8,383 nucleotides of DNA from Candidatus Peribacteria bacterium. GTDB lineage: Bacteria > Patescibacteriota > Gracilibacteria > Peribacterales > Peribacteraceae. Location of the stretch: assembly GCA_903854455.1 (NCBI GenBank), contig CAINWJ010000004.1, positions 1-8,383 on the forward strand. The letters run 5' to 3'. Positions 6,302 through 8,383 of this stretch are shown here, piece after piece (position 1 is the stretch's first letter; each line of letters begins with the position of its first letter). The notes beneath the pieces are model-generated. The model did no database searches and was not told the origin of the DNA. It saw nothing but the letters and a program-made list of their open reading frames with translations. The position numbers and the translations under genes are program-made.

Positions 6302-6519
6302 ATGGCGAATACAATGACACGATTTCTTCGCGACAAATCTTCCGGAGAGATCACCGACACCATCCATACCAACACACACCGGTCCGGTTCACATCCATAC
6401 CAAGACAAACACACACGGCTCCGGAGCCACCCACACAAAACAAGAGAACACACACAGTCGCGATCATTCACATCATCGGAGAGAGTCAGGAAGGAAAAAG
6501 CATGAATATCCTGATTTTT
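6302..6519 (+). ncRNA. Possible small RNA, or 67-codon ORF, with CA-rich linkers and CCGG hairpins
   Basis: The plus strand is very rich in A and C at about 6350-6456. It carries short palindromes centred on CCGG: 6337-6351, 6378-6388 and the perfect 12-bp 6417-6428. A 12-nt direct repeat CATCCATACCAA occurs at 6361-6372 and 6392-6403, and a 7-bp helix (6328-6334 with 6457-6463) could close the whole segment. A hairpin followed by five T (6486-6519) ends it on the plus strand. A 67-residue ORF (6302-6505) spans the same DNA, with a His/Thr/Arg-rich composition driven by the CA repeats, no Shine-Dalgarno sequence and a stop inside the terminator loop. I favour an RNA or regulatory stretch over a protein, with low certainty. 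Confidence 0.3.
6486..6519 (+). terminator. Candidate intrinsic terminator, plus strand
   Basis: TCAGGA (6486-6491) pairs with TCCTGA (6509-6514) and TTTTT (6515-6519) follows directly. The stem is only 6 bp with a 17-nt loop, so it would be weak. No U-tract exists on the minus strand, so it points to plus-strand transcription. Confidence 0.4.
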
Positions 6520-6526
6520 AGCCCGT

Positions 6527-6858
6527 AGAGAGGGTGATAGCCACCCCCCGTGTAACCATCGTGGTTTCCACCCTCTCTGCTCTGCAATGTCGCCGTGGAG
6601 ATATGAGCGAGTTCTCCATGGTGCATTCACTACTCCCCAGTGTTCCCCCGGAGCCTTTTGGCACCGCGCGGCGAACCGGTACGGGGACTTCGCCCGGTCA
6701 CGAGGAGAAACAAGCGACCGAAGCAAGGCAGAGGATCTGGGGCTCCTCCCCCACGTGCTCCCTCCGCATGCAGGCTCAGCGAAAGTTTTCTACAATTCAT
6801 TCGTTGATAGCCGAGGAGGCGGACACAAATACAAAAAGACCAGCAATGGTCTTTTTGT
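6527..6858 (+). ncRNA. Candidate structured non-coding RNA of unknown class
   Basis: This GC-rich, gene-free stretch folds into many mutually compatible helices. 6527-6536 pairs perfectly with 6569-6578 (10 bp). 6580-6585/6728-6733 closes a multibranch domain. Inside that domain, 6590-6595/6669-6674 closes a three-way junction with 6596-6601/6613-6618 and 6620-6624/6661-6665. 6675-6679/6694-6698 abuts it with no gap, and 6738-6742/6749-6753 is a further hairpin. The 3' end is a 12-bp terminator with a GCAA (GNRA-type) loop when read on the plus strand, which is the main reason for choosing that strand. Overlapping ORFs on both strands lack protein-like composition. Conserved motifs of RNase P RNA (GAGGAAAGTCC), tmRNA and SRP RNA are absent. 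The 5' end and the strand are uncertain. Confidence 0.45.
6831..6858. terminator. Bidirectional intrinsic terminator
   Basis: ACAAAAAGACCA (6831-6842) pairs perfectly with TGGTCTTTTTGT (6847-6858) around GCAA. The GACCA/TGGTC core is followed by five T on either strand. It can end the candidate plus-strand RNA, and also the TPR gene, whose stop codon lies about 90 nt away on the other side. Confidence 0.8.
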
Positions 6859-6875
6859 GAAAGAGGGGAAAGAAG

Positions 6876-6961
6876 AAATTGAAAATTGAAAAAGGAAAAT
6901 TGAAAATTCTCTGAAATTCTCAAGTCATACCAATTTTCAATCAAATTTCAATTTTCAATTT
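6876..6961. repeat. ATTGAAA heptamer repeats forming a nested inverted repeat
   Basis: The plus strand reads ATTGAAA (6878-6884), ATTGAAA (6885-6891), a variant AAGGAAA (6892-6898) and ATTGAAA (6899-6905). The complementary heptamers run in the opposite direction at 6932-6960. 6876-6891 pairs perfectly with 6946-6961 (16 bp), and 6899-6908 with 6932-6941 (10 bp) inside it. The right arm enters the 3' end of the TPR gene and supplies its stop codon. Confidence 0.8.
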
Positions 6962-8312
6962 TTCCCGATTTCTTCTGCGCTCCGCCACTCTTCATCGCCT
7001 CCTGCACCGCCAACGCATCAGCATTTCTTGGATCAATCCGTAGCGCCGATTGCAGGTAACGCGCGGCATCATCCGGCAAGCCGGCTGCGATGGCAGCTTT
7101 GGCGGCGAGGGCGAGTGCGCGTGGATCATCGGGCCACTGCTTGAGTGCGCGCTTGGCGACCTCCAGCGCATCAACGCCATGGGCACTGCTCTGCACCGCC
7201 AGGTTGACGTAACGTGCGGTGTCACTCAGATCTCCATCATCTTGTGCCGCCAGGAGTTTGTATTGTTCCAGTGCCAGGTCTGCATTTCCCAATTCCATGG
7301 CGTAATCCGCCAGTAACTCCCGCGCATCCCGGATGGGTGAGAAGCCGTTTCGGATGGCGTACTGCAGGAACGTGACCGCGTTCTGTGGATCACCGAGTGC
7401 TGCGTGCGTGCGTGCCAGGAAGTACTGGATTTCGGGTTTCTCAGGATCGATGGCGTACGCCTGCTCGAGCGAAGCCAGTGATTCCTTCAGTCGTTCGCCG
7501 ACGAATTCGCAGTAGCCCTTCACGATCCATGCATCGCGGTAGCGCGGAGTGCTCGAAATGACGTTGTCGAGCAGAGTCAGTGCCGGTTCGCAGGCATGCA
7601 CCTGTGCCATCGCGCGTGCGAGCAGTGTCTTCAAGTGAACATCTTGCCCGGCGGGAAACAGAGCGAACTCGCCGTAAGCACCCAGCACGATGGACGCCGA
7701 TGACCGGACATCCGGATCGCCGCTCTCCGCAGCGCTGCTGAGATTGGTCTTGGCAGCGTCATGATCCCCCAGAATGATGGCCGCGAGTGCCGCACCAAAC
7801 TGGTTGCGCGGATCATCCTTCTTCTGCTGAAACGTCCGGAGCGCACCGGTCGCATCACCTTTGTCCAATGCCAGTAGTCCTTCCAGGAACGTCACGTCGG
7901 CACTATTACCCCGCTCTTCGCGGAGGCTGCCGATCGATTTGGCTGCCGCATCGTACTCACGCCGCTGGAGTTGAATGCCGATGAGCTTGCGGATGGCAGG
8001 AGCACCTCCACCGGCGGTGACACTTGCCGCATACTTCTCCTCTGCGCGCTTCCACTCGCCCTTGAGCTCGAAGATCTCGCCCTCACGCAGTGCGGTGAGT
8101 GCTTCGGATTGACTGGTGCTTGCATCCGTTGCCGTCTCTTTGGATCGTTTGAGGATTCCTTGGAGGAACGAGGGTGTGCTTTGATTGCCCTGGAACGATG
8201 TTTCGATGATCGCGATGGAGCTCTTGATTTGCCAGAGGAGGAAGCCGCCGATGACGATCGAGAGGACGACGGCGAGGATAATCGGAACGATGATGCGGGG
8301 AGGGATCTTCAT
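6948..8312 (-). CDS. Membrane-anchored TPR-repeat protein
   Basis: A 454-residue protein with an N-terminal hydrophobic segment (about residues 8-28) after a short basic head, then a Ser/Thr/Gln-rich linker (about 40-72) and a long array of helical hairpins. TPR-like units include about 74-99 (ending EWKRAEEKYAASV), 141-163, 260-291 (ending SLEQAYAIDP), 294-322, 333-355 and 398-428 (ending AARYLQSALRIDP). The A/G/Y/P spacing is typical of tetratricopeptide repeats, which act as protein-binding scaffolds. The ligand cannot be predicted. Orientation is probably N-in with repeats outside, inferred from the single anchor. The last codons, KIEN and stop, are written by the ATTGAAA repeat array, so the tail has been replaced or extended by repeat DNA. 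No Shine-Dalgarno sequence precedes the ATG. A weak TGCTAGTCT extended -10 candidate lies 7 nt upstream. Confidence 0.88.
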   Translation of the reverse strand: MKIPPRIIVPIILAVVLSIVIGGFLLWQIKSSIAIIETSFQGNQSTPSFLQGILKRSKETATDASTSQSEALTALREGEIFELKGEWKRAEEKYAASVTAGGGAPAIRKLIGIQLQRREYDAAAKSIGSLREERGNSADVTFLEGLLALDKGDATGALRTFQQKKDDPRNQFGAALAAIILGDHDAAKTNLSSAAESGDPDVRSSASIVLGAYGEFALFPAGQDVHLKTLLARAMAQVHACEPALTLLDNVISSTPRYRDAWIVKGYCEFVGERLKESLASLEQAYAIDPEKPEIQYFLARTHAALGDPQNAVTFLQYAIRNGFSPIRDARELLADYAMELGNADLALEQYKLLAAQDDGDLSDTARYVNLAVQSSAHGVDALEVAKRALKQWPDDPRALALAAKAAIAAGLPDDAARYLQSALRIDPRNADALAVQEAMKSGGAQKKSGKIEN

Positions 8313-8343
8313 CGGGGGAAGACTAGCACAGAAGAAATGGATA

Positions 8344-8364
8344 ATTGAAAATTGAAGATTGAAA
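8344..8364. repeat. Three tandem ATTGAAR heptamers
   Basis: ATTGAAA (8344-8350), ATTGAAG (8351-8357) and ATTGAAA (8358-8364), the same unit as at 6876-6961. It lies 32-52 nt upstream of the TPR start codon, so the TPR gene is bracketed by this repeat family. Confidence 0.75.
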
Positions 8365-8383
8365 ATGTCGTTTAATTTTGCCG

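Noticed and set aside
6361..6403. CRISPR-like array from the repeated CATCCATACCAA
   Set aside because: There are only two 12-nt copies, too short and too few, and no cas genes are in the window.
6283..6726. 147-codon minus-strand ORF across the gene-free region
   Set aside because: Trp/Arg/Cys-rich composition with no protein-like pattern; it crosses both candidate RNA segments and a terminator.
6527..6858. Identity as RNase P RNA, tmRNA or SRP RNA
   Set aside because: The required conserved segments (GAGGAAAGTCC-like for RNase P, the tRNA-like CCA-ending 3' end for tmRNA, the GGAAGG-AGCAG domain IV for SRP) were looked for on both strands and not found.
6534..6860. 108-codon plus-strand ORF and an overlapping 100-codon ORF
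   Set aside because: Both run through strong hairpins and the terminator, have no family signature and are better explained as structured RNA sequence.

Overview
All six convincing protein genes lie on the minus strand, so the window reads from right to left. In transcription order they are: a membrane-anchored TPR protein (8312-6948), a single-pass membrane protein of unknown function (6207-4798), the protein-export subunit SecF (4565-3672), trigger factor (3539-2259), a divergent class I methyltransferase-like protein (2188-1490) and a soluble GHKL/histidine-kinase-type ATPase (1324-44). No plasmid, phage, transposase or CRISPR hallmark is visible. Trigger factor and SecF mark the window as bacterial chromosome. 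The taxonomic guess is an inference only: short degenerate intergenic repeats at nearly every gene boundary (heptamer ATTGAAA, a 15-nt unit around GGGATTGGAATACTA, TTCGACTRCGCTC palindromes), weak or absent Shine-Dalgarno sequences and many unnamed membrane-anchored proteins recall uncultivated candidate phyla such as the Patescibacteria/CPR (for example Peregrinibacteria/Peribacteria). No rRNA or other phylogenetic marker is present to prove this.

The centre (about 2.26-4.6 kb) holds housekeeping export and folding functions: trigger factor meets nascent chains at the ribosome and SecF assists SecYEG translocation. The left part (44-2188) is visibly lower in GC and has two separately promoted regulatory or enzymatic genes. 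The right part holds two envelope-anchored proteins.

Two things stand out. First, three genes (44-1324, 1490-2188, 4798-6207) have a good sigma70-type -10 element exactly 6 nt upstream of the ATG, and two of these also have a -35 at a 16-nt spacer. This implies leaderless mRNAs, and none of the six starts has a recognisable Shine-Dalgarno sequence. Second, the 740-nt gene-free stretch 6208-6947 is not empty. It has a CA-rich stretch with CCGG-centred hairpins and a terminator (6302-6519), then a densely helical segment (6527-6830) whose helices nest and abut like a folded RNA, closed by a 12-bp terminator hairpin with a GCAA loop (6831-6858). I could not match either part to RNase P RNA, tmRNA, SRP RNA or a riboswitch class by their conserved sequences, so this is the best candidate for something undescribed.
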